The notes below the pieces were generated by a model that ran no database searches, had not been told where the DNA came from, and saw nothing but the letters and a program-made list of their open reading frames with translations. Shown in pieces: positions 1 to 6,098 of a stretch of 17,625 nt of DNA (position 1 is its first letter; the number at the start of each line of letters is the position of its first letter). This stretch comes from JAMWZF01 sp041628615 (GTDB lineage Bacteria; Pseudomonadota; Alphaproteobacteria; Rhodobacterales; Rhodobacteraceae): NCBI GenBank assembly GCA_041628615.1, contig JBFKOW010000065.1, forward strand, positions 1-17,625, read 5' to 3'. Made by a program: the position numbers and the translations under genes.

Positions 1-52
1 CGGCACGGTGCCGCGGCCGCTCCCGGTCCGGAGACGAACGGAGATGAGAAAC

Positions 53-274
53 ATGGCTTACGCGACCGACATTCGCACCGGCGCCCGCTCCGGCGGCCTG
101 CGCGGTGCCATCACCGCCTACCTGGCCGACCTCGCCGACCGCCGCGAGAAGGCCCGCGAATACCGCCGGACCCTGCACGAACTGCGGGCCCTGTCCGACC
201 GCGAACTGAGCGACCTCGGGATTTCCCGGCTGAACGTCGAGGAGGTCGCCTACCGCGCCACCTACGGCGCCTGA
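53..274 (+). CDS. ccaF1: DUF1127 small protein, CcaF1-like
   Basis: This is a 73-residue basic protein of the DUF1127 family. The C-terminal half carries the family signature: YRRTLHELRALSDRELSDLG (about residues 40-59), followed by ISRLNVEEVAYRATYG. The rest is rich in Arg and Ala, with no signal peptide or membrane segment. ATG at 53 is preferred because GGAG at 40-43 lies 9 bases upstream; an in-frame ATG at 44 with GGAG at 30-33 is also possible, and the frame is open back to an ATG at 8. Five CCTCCTCCC-loop hairpins follow immediately. This is the arrangement of RSP_6037/CcaF1 with CcsR sRNAs in Rhodobacter sphaeroides, where the protein is described as an RNA binder affecting sRNA maturation and RNA turnover, and the operon is driven by RpoH-type stress sigma factors. 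The promoter would lie left of the window. The family call is firm; the CcaF1 function is inferred from synteny. Confidence 0.85.
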   Translation: MAYATDIRTGARSGGLRGAITAYLADLADRREKAREYRRTLHELRALSDRELSDLGISRLNVEEVAYRATYGA

Positions 275-287
275 GATTGAAGGATCG

Positions 288-315
288 GGTCCGTCCACCT
301 CCTCCCGGACGGGCC
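288..315 (+). ncRNA. CcsR-type sRNA hairpin, unit 1 (divergent)
   Basis: A 9-bp stem (288-296 with 307-315, one G-T wobble at 290/313) closes a 10-base loop, ACCTCCTCCC, containing the CcsR signature CCTCCTCCC at 298-306. It starts 13 bases after the DUF1127 stop codon. It differs from the four following units, which share a 12-base loop: this one is shorter, lacks the leading CTC and the trailing T, and has a shorter stem. It may be a separate sRNA, a leader hairpin of the array or a decayed copy. Separate processing cannot be judged from sequence. Confidence 0.65.
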
Positions 316-320
316 TGACC

Positions 321-356
321 GGCGGTTCGCTCCTCCTCCTCCCTGAGCGGATCGCC
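321..356 (+). ncRNA. ccsR: CcsR-type sRNA hairpin, unit 2
   Basis: A 12-bp stem (321-332 with 345-356) forms with two G-T wobbles (325/352 and 327/350) and closes the loop CTCCTCCTCCCT at 333-344, with the core motif CCTCCTCCC at 335-343. In R. sphaeroides, CcsR RNAs (conserved CCUCCUCCC motif stress-induced RNAs, also called cuckoo RNAs) are cut from the DUF1127 transcript and act in the oxidative stress response and C1 metabolism. The spacing to unit 1 is only 5 bases. Assignment rests on structure, motif and synteny. Confidence 0.85.
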
Positions 357-366
357 ACCAGAAGAC

Positions 367-402
367 GCGGCGGTGGCCCTCCTCCTCCCTGGTCACCGCC
401 GC
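367..402 (+). ncRNA. ccsR: CcsR-type sRNA hairpin, unit 3
   Basis: A 12-bp stem (367-378 with 391-402, one G-T wobble at 376/393) closes the same 12-base loop, CTCCTCCTCCCT, at 379-390, core motif 381-389. The stem sequence is unrelated to those of units 2, 4 and 5, while the loop is identical, so the selection appears to be on the exposed loop. A 10-base linker separates it from unit 2 and a 14-base linker (403-416) from unit 4. Those linkers are the likely RNase processing sites if the RNAs are released singly. Confidence 0.86.
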
Positions 403-416
403 TCTTCCGAAACGAC

Positions 417-448
417 GCGGCCGGTCCTCCTCCTCCCTGACCGGACGC
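417..448 (+). ncRNA. ccsR: CcsR-type sRNA hairpin, unit 4
   Basis: Six perfect pairs (421-426 with 439-444), then one G-A mismatch (420/445), then three more pairs (417-419 with 446-448) close the loop CTCCTCCTCCCT at 427-438, core motif 429-437. This is the weakest stem among the four full-length units because of the internal mismatch. The identity of the loop with its neighbours supports it as a genuine family member. Confidence 0.82.
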
Positions 449-455
449 ATCCTCG

Positions 456-493
456 ACGGCGATGTCCCCTCCTCCTCCCTGGGACATCGCCGT
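456..493 (+). ncRNA. ccsR: CcsR-type sRNA hairpin, unit 5 (last)
   Basis: A perfect 12-bp stem (457-468 with 481-492, extendable by A456-T493) closes the loop CTCCTCCTCCCT at 469-480, core motif 471-479. This is the most stable unit and it is followed directly by a T-run, so its hairpin doubles as the transcription terminator of the whole DUF1127/sRNA unit. It would be released with a primary 3' end, unlike the upstream units, which need a cut on both sides. Confidence 0.86.
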
Positions 494-497
494 TTTT
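457..497 (+). terminator. Rho-independent terminator of the DUF1127/sRNA operon
   Basis: A perfect 12-bp GC-rich hairpin (457-468/481-492) is followed directly by TTTTT at 493-497. This is the strongest intrinsic terminator in the window and ends the sRNA transcript before the convergent regulator gene, whose stop codon is at 518-520. There is no matching A-run on the left side, so it should act only in the plus direction. Confidence 0.88.
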
Positions 498-517
498 CAT
501 TTGCGGGGGCGCGCGGT

Positions 518-970
518 TCAGGCACGGGTGTCCTTGGTGGTGCCCATCACCATGTGGCTGGTGATCGACCGGACATGGGGCACGGTGCCCAGCACCTCGG
601 TGTGGAACGCCTTGTAGGCCGGCAGGTCGGCCACCTCGACGCGCAGCAGGTATTCGAAGGCCCCGGCGATGTTGTGGCATTCGGCGACTTCCGGCGCCGC
701 CTGCATAGCCCGCTCGAACCCCTCCTGCGCGGCCTTGGAATGTTCCGACAGGCCCACCGCGACATAGACCACGTAGGCCCGCCCGGTCTGGCCCGGGTCG
801 AGCCGGGCGCGGTAGCCGCGGATCGTGCCGCGCCGTTCCAGTTCCTGAACCCGGCGCAGGCAGGCCGAGGGCGACAGACCCACCCGCTCGGCGAGGTCGA
901 GATTGCTGATCCGGCCGTTGGCGGAGAGTTCGCGCAATATCCTGCGGTCTATCTGGTCCCGGATCGTCAT
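518..970 (-). CDS. Lrp/AsnC family transcriptional regulator
   Basis: This 150-residue DNA-binding regulator has the two-domain Lrp/AsnC plan. The N-terminal helix-turn-helix occupies about residues 5-50 (IDRRILRELSANGRIS, then LAERVGLSPSACLRRVQELE). The C-terminal RAM effector-binding and oligomerisation domain spans about residues 63-140, with the family stretch AFEYLLRVEVADLPAYKAF. Length is normal for the family (about 150). The frame is open further upstream, but ATG at 970 gives the usual Lrp N-terminus (MTIRDQIDRRIL); earlier starts would add about 100 unrelated residues overlapping the divergent gene. It is divergent from a LysE-type exporter with 73 bases between the starts. The classic inference is that it controls that exporter and itself in response to an amino acid. 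The ligand is not evident. It converges on the sRNA array. Confidence 0.93.
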   Translation of the reverse strand: MTIRDQIDRRILRELSANGRISNLDLAERVGLSPSACLRRVQELERRGTIRGYRARLDPGQTGRAYVVYVAVGLSEHSKAAQEGFERAMQAAPEVAECHNIAGAFEYLLRVEVADLPAYKAFHTEVLGTVPHVRSITSHMVMGTTKDTRA

Positions 971-995
971 GGATTGCAGTGTCTGGCCGAAACCG

Positions 996-1011
996 CGCAA
1001 TTTCGCAATTA
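996..1011. promoter_or_regulatory. Candidate Lrp operator: paired 8-bp direct repeats
   Basis: Two adjacent copies, CGCAATTT (996-1003) and CGCAATTA (1004-1011), stand out as an AT-containing island in the otherwise GC-rich 73-base gap between the divergent regulator and exporter genes. Lrp/AsnC proteins bind short AT-rich sites near their own start and their target's start, so this is the obvious operator candidate. Its function is inferred from position only. Confidence 0.45.
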
Positions 1012-1043
1012 CATTCGCCGCCGCCGCGACTAGACCTGCGGCG

Positions 1044-1640
1044 ATGACCGCCGACCTCGCCCTTGCCCTCGCGGGCTTCGCCTTCGCCGCCTCGATCACG
1101 CCGGGGCCGAACAACCTCATGCTGATGGCCTCGGGGGCGAATTTCGGGCTGCGCCGCACGGTGCCGCACATGCTGGGCGTGTCGCTCGGCCATTCCTTCC
1201 TCGTGTTCCTGGTGGGGCTGGGGCTGATCCGGGTGTTCGAGGAAGTGCCGGCGGTCCGGCAGGTGCTGCTCGCGGTCTGCACCGTCTACCTGATCTACCT
1301 CGCCTGGCGGATCGCCATGGCTGGGGCACCGGGCGGCGGGCAGGCCGCGGGGCGGCCGCTGACCTTCCTGCAGGCGGCAGCGTTCCAGTGGGTCAATCCC
1401 AAGGCGATCTACATGGGGATCGCGGCGCAGACCTACTATGCCCCCGAGGGCGGGGCGTGGATCGGCGCGGCCTCGGTGGCGGCGGTCTTCGCCATGGTCA
1501 ACCTGCCCTCGGTGAGCGTCTGGGCCTGGGGCGGAACGCAGGTCCGACGGCTGCTCACCCGGCCCGCCCGGCTGCGCGCCTTCAACTGGACGATGGCGGT
1601 GCTGCTGGTGGGGTCGCTGGTCCCGATCCTGCGGGGCTGA
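1044..1640 (+). CDS. LysE/RhtB family amino-acid exporter
   Basis: This 198-residue inner-membrane protein of the LysE/RhtB translocator family exports amino acids or related metabolites. The family signature is at the N-terminus: GFAFAASITPGPNNLMLMAS (about residues 10-29), with the conserved TPGP. Further hydrophobic segments follow at about 39-62, 68-90, 110-135, 145-170 and 178-197, and the conserved WVNPKA sits near residue 113. ATG at 1044 was chosen because it gives the typical N-terminus; the frame is open upstream into the divergent gene. It is paired head to head with an Lrp/AsnC regulator, the usual arrangement for regulated amino-acid efflux. The exact substrate cannot be read from the sequence. 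It ends 6 bases before the convergent Hint-protein gene. Confidence 0.93.
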   Translation: MTADLALALAGFAFAASITPGPNNLMLMASGANFGLRRTVPHMLGVSLGHSFLVFLVGLGLIRVFEEVPAVRQVLLAVCTVYLIYLAWRIAMAGAPGGGQAAGRPLTFLQAAAFQWVNPKAIYMGIAAQTYYAPEGGAWIGAASVAAVFAMVNLPSVSVWAWGGTQVRRLLTRPARLRAFNWTMAVLLVGSLVPILRG

Positions 1641-1646
1641 GCGGGC

Positions 1647-2324
1647 TCAGACGACCTGGTCCCACGGCCGGTCGGGCAGGAGGGTGCCGAGCAGTTCCGC
1701 GCCCTGCCAGGGATAGAGGATCCAGCGGGCCGCCTTGGTCCCGAAGGGCAGCTGCTTGGCCAGGACGCCGGGCAGGATCGCCACGTTCTCCCGTGCGGTG
1801 GCGTCGCGCTTGCGGGCCGCGTCGGTGCGGGCGACGTTGCGCAGCAGCAGGCTTTCGCAGACCACCCCCTCGGCCGAGATCAGTTCGTGGCGGTCGAACA
1901 GCAGATGGAAGTAGGTGATGTCGTCGGCCGGCTCCAGCGTGATCCCCGGCAGGCCGACGAACGAGATCGCCGGCACCAGCACCTGCGCCCGGCCGTAGAT
2001 CTCCTTCGCCCTGGGGCATTCCAGAAGCAGCCGGTGCTGCGCCGAGAGCCGCAGCCGCCGGTCATTGCCGATGGCGCCGGGCTCGAACACGACCGGCACC
2101 AGCGGCCCCTTGCCCGACACGCCGCGCCGGCCGACCCAGACAAGCCGCTGCGGCCTGTGATCGAGGGTCTCGACCGTCATGCCCGGTTCCAGCCGCTCCA
2201 CCGGGCAGTCGCCGCCCGGCACCATGATCCGGGTTCCGGTGGTGAAACAGGCGATCGGCTGACCGGTGCCGGGCGCCCGGCCCGGATCCGGCAGATGGTC
2301 TTCGGAAGCGTAGGTTTCTGTCAT
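1647..2324 (-). CDS. Hint-domain (Hedgehog/intein-like) protein
   Basis: This 225-residue protein has a Hint fold of the type frequent in Rhodobacterales. After a short polar leader come the candidate nucleophile Cys26 in IACFTTGTRIMVPGG, the line VERLEPGMTVETLD typical of Hint block A, and block B with LRLSAQHRLLL (His97). The late motif YFHLLFDRHELISAEG is also characteristic. There is no clear C-terminal His-Asn splicing junction and no N-terminal secretion signal, so protein splicing is unlikely. Autoproteolysis at Cys26 is possible but unproven. The molecular role of these stand-alone Hint proteins is not established. GAAA precedes the ATG and no strong ribosome site is seen. It lies downstream of uvrD in the same direction across a 62-base gap. 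Confidence 0.85.
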   Translation of the reverse strand: MTETYASEDHLPDPGRAPGTGQPIACFTTGTRIMVPGGDCPVERLEPGMTVETLDHRPQRLVWVGRRGVSGKGPLVPVVFEPGAIGNDRRLRLSAQHRLLLECPRAKEIYGRAQVLVPAISFVGLPGITLEPADDITYFHLLFDRHELISAEGVVCESLLLRNVARTDAARKRDATARENVAILPGVLAKQLPFGTKAARWILYPWQGAELLGTLLPDRPWDQVV

Positions 2325-2368
2325 TTTCAGCCCCGTGCGGGCCAGACCTGACAGAAAACCGCTAATGT

Positions 2369-2382
2369 CCCGCTAACGCGGG
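2369..2382 (-). terminator. Possible weak terminator after uvrD
   Basis: A 5-bp GC stem (CCCGC 2369-2373 with GCGGG 2378-2382, loop TAAC) lies just past the uvrD stop. Read on the minus strand, it is followed some 10 bases later by TTTT. The stem is short and the T-run is not adjacent, so the Hint gene downstream may simply be read through from uvrD. Confidence 0.3.
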
Positions 2383-2386
2383 CCGG

Positions 2387-4750
2387 TCAGAACGGCACGT
2401 CGTCGGCCGCGCCGGCCGCCACGACATATTGCGCCACCACCCGCTTTTCGCCCGCCTTGTCGAACTCGATGACCAACTTGTCGCCCTCGATCTCCATCAC
2501 CTCGCCGTAGCCGAACTTCTGGTGGAACACCCGGTCGCCCGTGGTGAAGGCGGAGGTGGCGTCGAGGTCGATGGTCATCGTCCGGGCCTCGCGCGGCTGG
2601 CCGATGCCGCGGACCTGGCTGCGGGCCTGCAGCCGCCGCCAGCCGGGCGAGTTGTAGACGTTGGCCTCGGCGGCGCGGTCGTGCAGGCCCGACCCCATCG
2701 CCGCGTTGACCACCGGCGAAGGGGTGCTGCCGTAGAGCCCCGGCGGGGTCAGCACCTCGACGTGGTCGGCGGGCAGTTCGTCGACGAAGCGCGAGGCCAT
2801 CTGGCTCTGCCACTGGCCATAGACCCGGCGGTTGCCGGCGAACGAGATGGTGCAGACCGTCTCGGCCCGGGTGATCCCGACATAGGCCAGACGCCGCTCC
2901 TCCTCGAGCCCCTTGAGCCCGGTCTCGTCCATCGCCCGCTGGGACGGGAACAGCCCGTCCTCCCAGCCCGGCAGGAACACCGCCGGGAACTCCAGCCCCT
3001 TGGCGGCGTGGAGCGTCATCAATGTCACTTTCTCGTCCCGGTCGTCGGATTCGTTGTCCATGATGAGGCTGACATGTTCGAGAAACCCTTGCAGGTTCTC
3101 GAAGCTTTCCAGCGCCTTGACCAGTTCCTTGAGGTTTTCGAGGCGACCGGGCGCCTCGGGCGTCTTGTCGTTTTGCCACATCGCGGTGTAGCCGCTCTCG
3201 TCGAGGATCATCTCGGCAAGTTCGACATGGGTGTCGGCCTCGGCGCGGACCTGCGCCGCCCAGTGGTCGATCCCCTGCACCAGGTCGCGCAGCGCCGCGC
3301 CGCCCTTGCCCTTGATCAGCCCGCCCTCGACGCAGAGCCGGGCGCCCTCGACGAGGCTCACCCCGTTCGTCCGGGCGGCGCGCTGGATGGTCTGCACCGC
3401 CTTGTCGCCGAGGCCCCGCTTGGGCGTGTTGACGATCCGCTCGAAGGCGAGGTCGTCGGCGGGAGAGACGGCGAGCCGGAAATAGGCCATCGCGTCGCGC
3501 ACCTCCATCCGCTCGTAGAAGCGGGGGCCGCCGATCACCCGGTAGGGCAGGCCGATGGTCAGGAACCGGTCCTCGAAGGCGCGCATCTGGTGGCTGGCGC
3601 GGACCAGGATCGCCATGTCGTCGAGCCCGATCGGGTCCATGCCGCGGGTGCCCTGCTGCATCGCCTCGATCTCGTCGCCGATCCAGCGGGCCTCCTCGTC
3701 GCCGTCCCAGTGGCCGATCAGGCGGACCTTCTCGCCGTCTCCCGCTTCGGTGAACAGGGTCTTGCCCAGCCGGCCCTTGTTGGCGGCGATTACGCCGGAA
3801 GCGGCAGCGAGGATGTGCCCGGTGGAGCGGTAGTTCTGCTCCAGCCGGATCACCGCGGCGCCGGGAAAGTCGGTCTCGAAGCGCAGGATGTTGCCCACCT
3901 CGGCACCGCGCCAGCCGTAGATCGACTGGTCGTCGTCGCCCACCACGCAGATGTTGCGGTGCCCGGCGGCGAGCAGGCGCAGCCAGAGATACTGCGCCAC
4001 GTTGGTGTCCTGGTATTCGTCCACGAGGATGTAGCGGAACCAGCGCTGATACTGGGCAAGGATGTCGGCGTTGGCCTTGAAGATGGTGACCACGTGCAGC
4101 AGCAGGTCGCCGAAATCGACCGCGTTCAGTTCCTTGAGCCGGGCCTGGTAGGCGGCGTAGAGCGGGATCGCCTTGTGGTCGAAGGCCCCCGCCTCGGACA
4201 CCGGCACCTCCCCCGGCCCCCAGGCGCGGTTCTTCCAGCCGTCGATGATCGACGACAGCATCCGCGGCGGCCAGCGCTTGTCGTCGATGTTGGCGGCCTG
4301 GATCAGCTGCTTGAGCAGGCGCAACTGGTCGTCGGTGTCGAGGATGGTGAAGTTCGACTGCAGCCCGGCCAGTTCGGCGTGCCGGCGCAGCAACCGGACG
4401 CAGATCGCGTGGAAGGTGCCGAGCCACGGCATCCCCTCGACCGCCTCGCCGACCAGCGCGCCGATCCGGCCCTTCATCTCGCGCGCGGCCTTGTTGGTGA
4501 AGGTGACGGCGAGGATCTCGTTCGGGCGGGCGCGGCCGGTCATCAGCAGGTGGGCGATGCGGGTGGTCAGGGCGCGGGTCTTGCCGGTGCCCGCCCCGGC
4601 CAGCATCAGGACCGGGCCGTCCAGCGTTTCGACCGCCTCGCGCTGGGCCGGGTTGAGCCCGTCGAGATAGGGCGCGGGCCGGGCCGCCGCGGCGCGGCGC
4701 GACAGCGGCATCGCCGCCTCGAAGGCCTCTTCGTCGGAAAAACTGCTCAT
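2387..4750 (-). CDS. uvrD: ATP-dependent DNA helicase UvrD/PcrA
   Basis: This is a complete 787-residue superfamily 1A 3'-5' DNA helicase acting in nucleotide excision repair, mismatch repair and clearing of replication blocks. Motifs in order are: Q motif GLNPAQREAV (31-40), Walker A AGAGTGKT (51-58), motif Ic GTFHAICVRLLR (111-122), Walker B VDEYQD (243-248), motif III GDDDQSIYGWRGA (271-283), motif IV QNYRST (305-310), motif V TLHAAKGLEF (579-588) and motif VI EERRLAYVGITRAE (617-630). The C-terminal Tudor-like domain (about 735-780), as in PcrA where it contacts RNA polymerase, is present. The first 25 residues are a variable extension. A GTTC-N7-GTTC LexA box lies about 42 bases upstream of the start, so SOS induction is expected. 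No strong Shine-Dalgarno sequence precedes the ATG. Confidence 0.97.
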   Translation of the reverse strand: MSSFSDEEAFEAAMPLSRRAAAARPAPYLDGLNPAQREAVETLDGPVLMLAGAGTGKTRALTTRIAHLLMTGRARPNEILAVTFTNKAAREMKGRIGALVGEAVEGMPWLGTFHAICVRLLRRHAELAGLQSNFTILDTDDQLRLLKQLIQAANIDDKRWPPRMLSSIIDGWKNRAWGPGEVPVSEAGAFDHKAIPLYAAYQARLKELNAVDFGDLLLHVVTIFKANADILAQYQRWFRYILVDEYQDTNVAQYLWLRLLAAGHRNICVVGDDDQSIYGWRGAEVGNILRFETDFPGAAVIRLEQNYRSTGHILAAASGVIAANKGRLGKTLFTEAGDGEKVRLIGHWDGDEEARWIGDEIEAMQQGTRGMDPIGLDDMAILVRASHQMRAFEDRFLTIGLPYRVIGGPRFYERMEVRDAMAYFRLAVSPADDLAFERIVNTPKRGLGDKAVQTIQRAARTNGVSLVEGARLCVEGGLIKGKGGAALRDLVQGIDHWAAQVRAEADTHVELAEMILDESGYTAMWQNDKTPEAPGRLENLKELVKALESFENLQGFLEHVSLIMDNESDDRDEKVTLMTLHAAKGLEFPAVFLPGWEDGLFPSQRAMDETGLKGLEEERRLAYVGITRAETVCTISFAGNRRVYGQWQSQMASRFVDELPADHVEVLTPPGLYGSTPSPVVNAAMGSGLHDRAAEANVYNSPGWRRLQARSQVRGIGQPREARTMTIDLDATSAFTTGDRVFHQKFGYGEVMEIEGDKLVIEFDKAGEKRVVAQYVVAAGAADDVPF

Positions 4751-4791
4751 GGCGCGAAGGTAGCGCGGAACGCGGCGCGGGGGAAGTCCAT

Positions 4792-4806
4792 GTTCCGTAA
4801 TTGTTC
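4792..4806. promoter_or_regulatory. LexA (SOS) box upstream of uvrD
   Basis: GTTC (4792-4795), seven bases, GTTC (4803-4806) matches exactly the direct-repeat LexA operator described for Rhodobacter and other alphaproteobacteria (GTTC-N7-GTTC; on the other strand GAAC-N7-GAAC). It sits 42 bases upstream of the uvrD ATG and is also 42 bases upstream of the divergent hydroxy-acid oxidase start. uvrD is a standard SOS gene, so repression by LexA and induction on DNA damage are likely. The effect on the divergent gene is open. Confidence 0.8.
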
Positions 4807-4848
4807 CAGCCGCTTGCGGGACGGCGGGGGCTGACGTAAGGCCGGGGG

Positions 4849-6015
4849 ATGGACCAGCGTTACCCGGCCATCAACGACCTGCGCCGCGCCGCCCGGCGGC
4901 GGCTGCCGTATTTCGTGTGGGAGTTCCTCGACAGCGCCACCGGGGCCGAGACCGTGCCGCGGCGCAACCGGGCGGCGCTCGACGCGGTGACGCTGATGCC
5001 GTCGATCCTGCGGGGCAACCTTGCGGCGGACCTCGGGGTGTCGCTTCTGGGGCAGGACTTCGCCCTGCCCTTCGGTATCGCGCCAGTGGGCATGTCGGGG
5101 CTTGTCTGGCCGGGGGCCGAGCGGCTGCTGGCCGCCGAGGCGGCGCGCGCCGGCCTGCCCTACACGCTGTCCACCGTGGCGACGGCGCTGCCCGAGGATG
5201 TCGGGCCGGTGGCGGCCGGGCGCGGCTGGTTCCAGCTCTACCCGCCGCGGGACAAGGGCATCCTCGCCCACATGCTGAACCGGGCGCGGGACGCGGGGTT
5301 CGCGGCGCTGGTGCTGACCCTCGACGTGCCGGCGGCGTCGCGCCGCGAGCGGCAGGTCCGCGGCGGACTGGTGCAGCCGCCCCGGATCACCCCGCGGATC
5401 GCGCTGCAGGTGGCGCGCTGCCCGGCCTGGGCGCTGGCCACGGCGCGGGCCGGGATGCCGCGGATGCGGCTGATCGACGACTACGCGGGCGAACTGGCCC
5501 GCGGCACCAAGTCCTCCACCGCCCATGCCGGCTACCTGATGCGGACGGCGGTGAACCGGGCCTATCTCGACACGGTGCGGCGGCTGTGGGACGGGCCGCT
5601 GATCGCCAAGGGGGTGCTCGACCCGGACGACGTGCCGGCGCTGGAGGCGGCCGGGGTGGACGCGATCTGGGTGTCGAACCATGCCGGCCGGCAGTTCGAC
5701 GGCTGCCCGGCGGTGGCCCGGCAACTGCCGCTGGTGCGGGCCGCGACCGCGCTGCCGCTGATCGCCGACGGCGAGGTGGGCGGCGGGCTCGACATCCTGC
5801 GCTACGCGGCGCTCGGGGCGGACATGGTGATGATGGGCCGGGCCTGGCACTACGCGCTGGGGGCGCTGGGGCCGGCGGGACCGGCGCACCTGACCACGCT
5901 GCTGACCGCCGATCTCGAGAGCAACCTCGCGCAGCTCGGCTGCGTCCGGCCGCGGGAGGTGGCGGACCGCCTGCGCGCGGCGCAGGGGTCCGAAACCGGC
6001 GGCGGGCCGGGCTGA
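4849..6015 (+). CDS. FMN-dependent alpha-hydroxy-acid oxidase/dehydrogenase
   Basis: This 388-residue TIM-barrel flavoenzyme belongs to the L-lactate dehydrogenase/glycolate oxidase/mandelate dehydrogenase family, oxidising an L-2-hydroxy acid to a 2-oxo acid with FMN. Recognisable residues are PFGIAPVGMSGLVWPGAE (74-91), Tyr131 in FQLYP, Asp159 in TLDVPA, the FMN-binding Lys254 in LIAKGVL, and the catalytic His278 and Arg281 in VSNHAGRQFDG. FMN phosphate contacts lie at 306-331 (ADGEVGGG, then ADMVMMGR). Two points are atypical: the substrate-binding Tyr equivalent to Tyr24 of spinach glycolate oxidase is Phe26, and the usual DGGxRxG is DGEVGGG. Activity is likely, but the substrate is not lactate with any certainty; names such as lldD would be premature. 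It is divergent from uvrD. Its start has only a G-rich, poor ribosome site. Confidence 0.9.
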   Translation: MDQRYPAINDLRRAARRRLPYFVWEFLDSATGAETVPRRNRAALDAVTLMPSILRGNLAADLGVSLLGQDFALPFGIAPVGMSGLVWPGAERLLAAEAARAGLPYTLSTVATALPEDVGPVAAGRGWFQLYPPRDKGILAHMLNRARDAGFAALVLTLDVPAASRRERQVRGGLVQPPRITPRIALQVARCPAWALATARAGMPRMRLIDDYAGELARGTKSSTAHAGYLMRTAVNRAYLDTVRRLWDGPLIAKGVLDPDDVPALEAAGVDAIWVSNHAGRQFDGCPAVARQLPLVRAATALPLIADGEVGGGLDILRYAALGADMVMMGRAWHYALGALGPAGPAHLTTLLTADLESNLAQLGCVRPREVADRLRAAQGSETGGGPG

Positions 6016-6041
6016 CGACCCCCTGGACGGTCGATGCGCGG

Positions 6042-6070
6042 TTTACACTCGTCGCGGTTTCTTCCTAGAT
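6042..6070 (+). promoter_or_regulatory. Candidate sigma-70 promoter of pyc
   Basis: TTTACA (6042-6047, five of six matches to the -35 consensus), a 17-base spacer and CTAGAT (6065-6070, a poor -10) lie 28 bases before the pyruvate carboxylase start. The position and -35 box are good; the -10 box is weak. Confidence 0.4.
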
Positions 6071-6098
6071 CGTGCTGCAGGTGCAAAAGGGGACAGAC

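Noticed and set aside
288..497. CRISPR array
   Set aside because: The repeated part is only about 9-12 bases, sits in hairpin loops, spacing is irregular (37-48 bases) and no cas genes are present.
373..564. Short open frames through the hairpin array on both strands
   Set aside because: They arise from the CCTCCT repeats themselves (Leu-Leu-Pro or Glu-Glu-Glu-Gly runs) and carry no ribosome site; the RNA structure explains the sequence better.
2429..4834. 801-residue open frame on the plus strand, antisense to uvrD
   Set aside because: Composition is typical of an antisense shadow, with no recognisable motif; every helicase motif is intact on the other strand.
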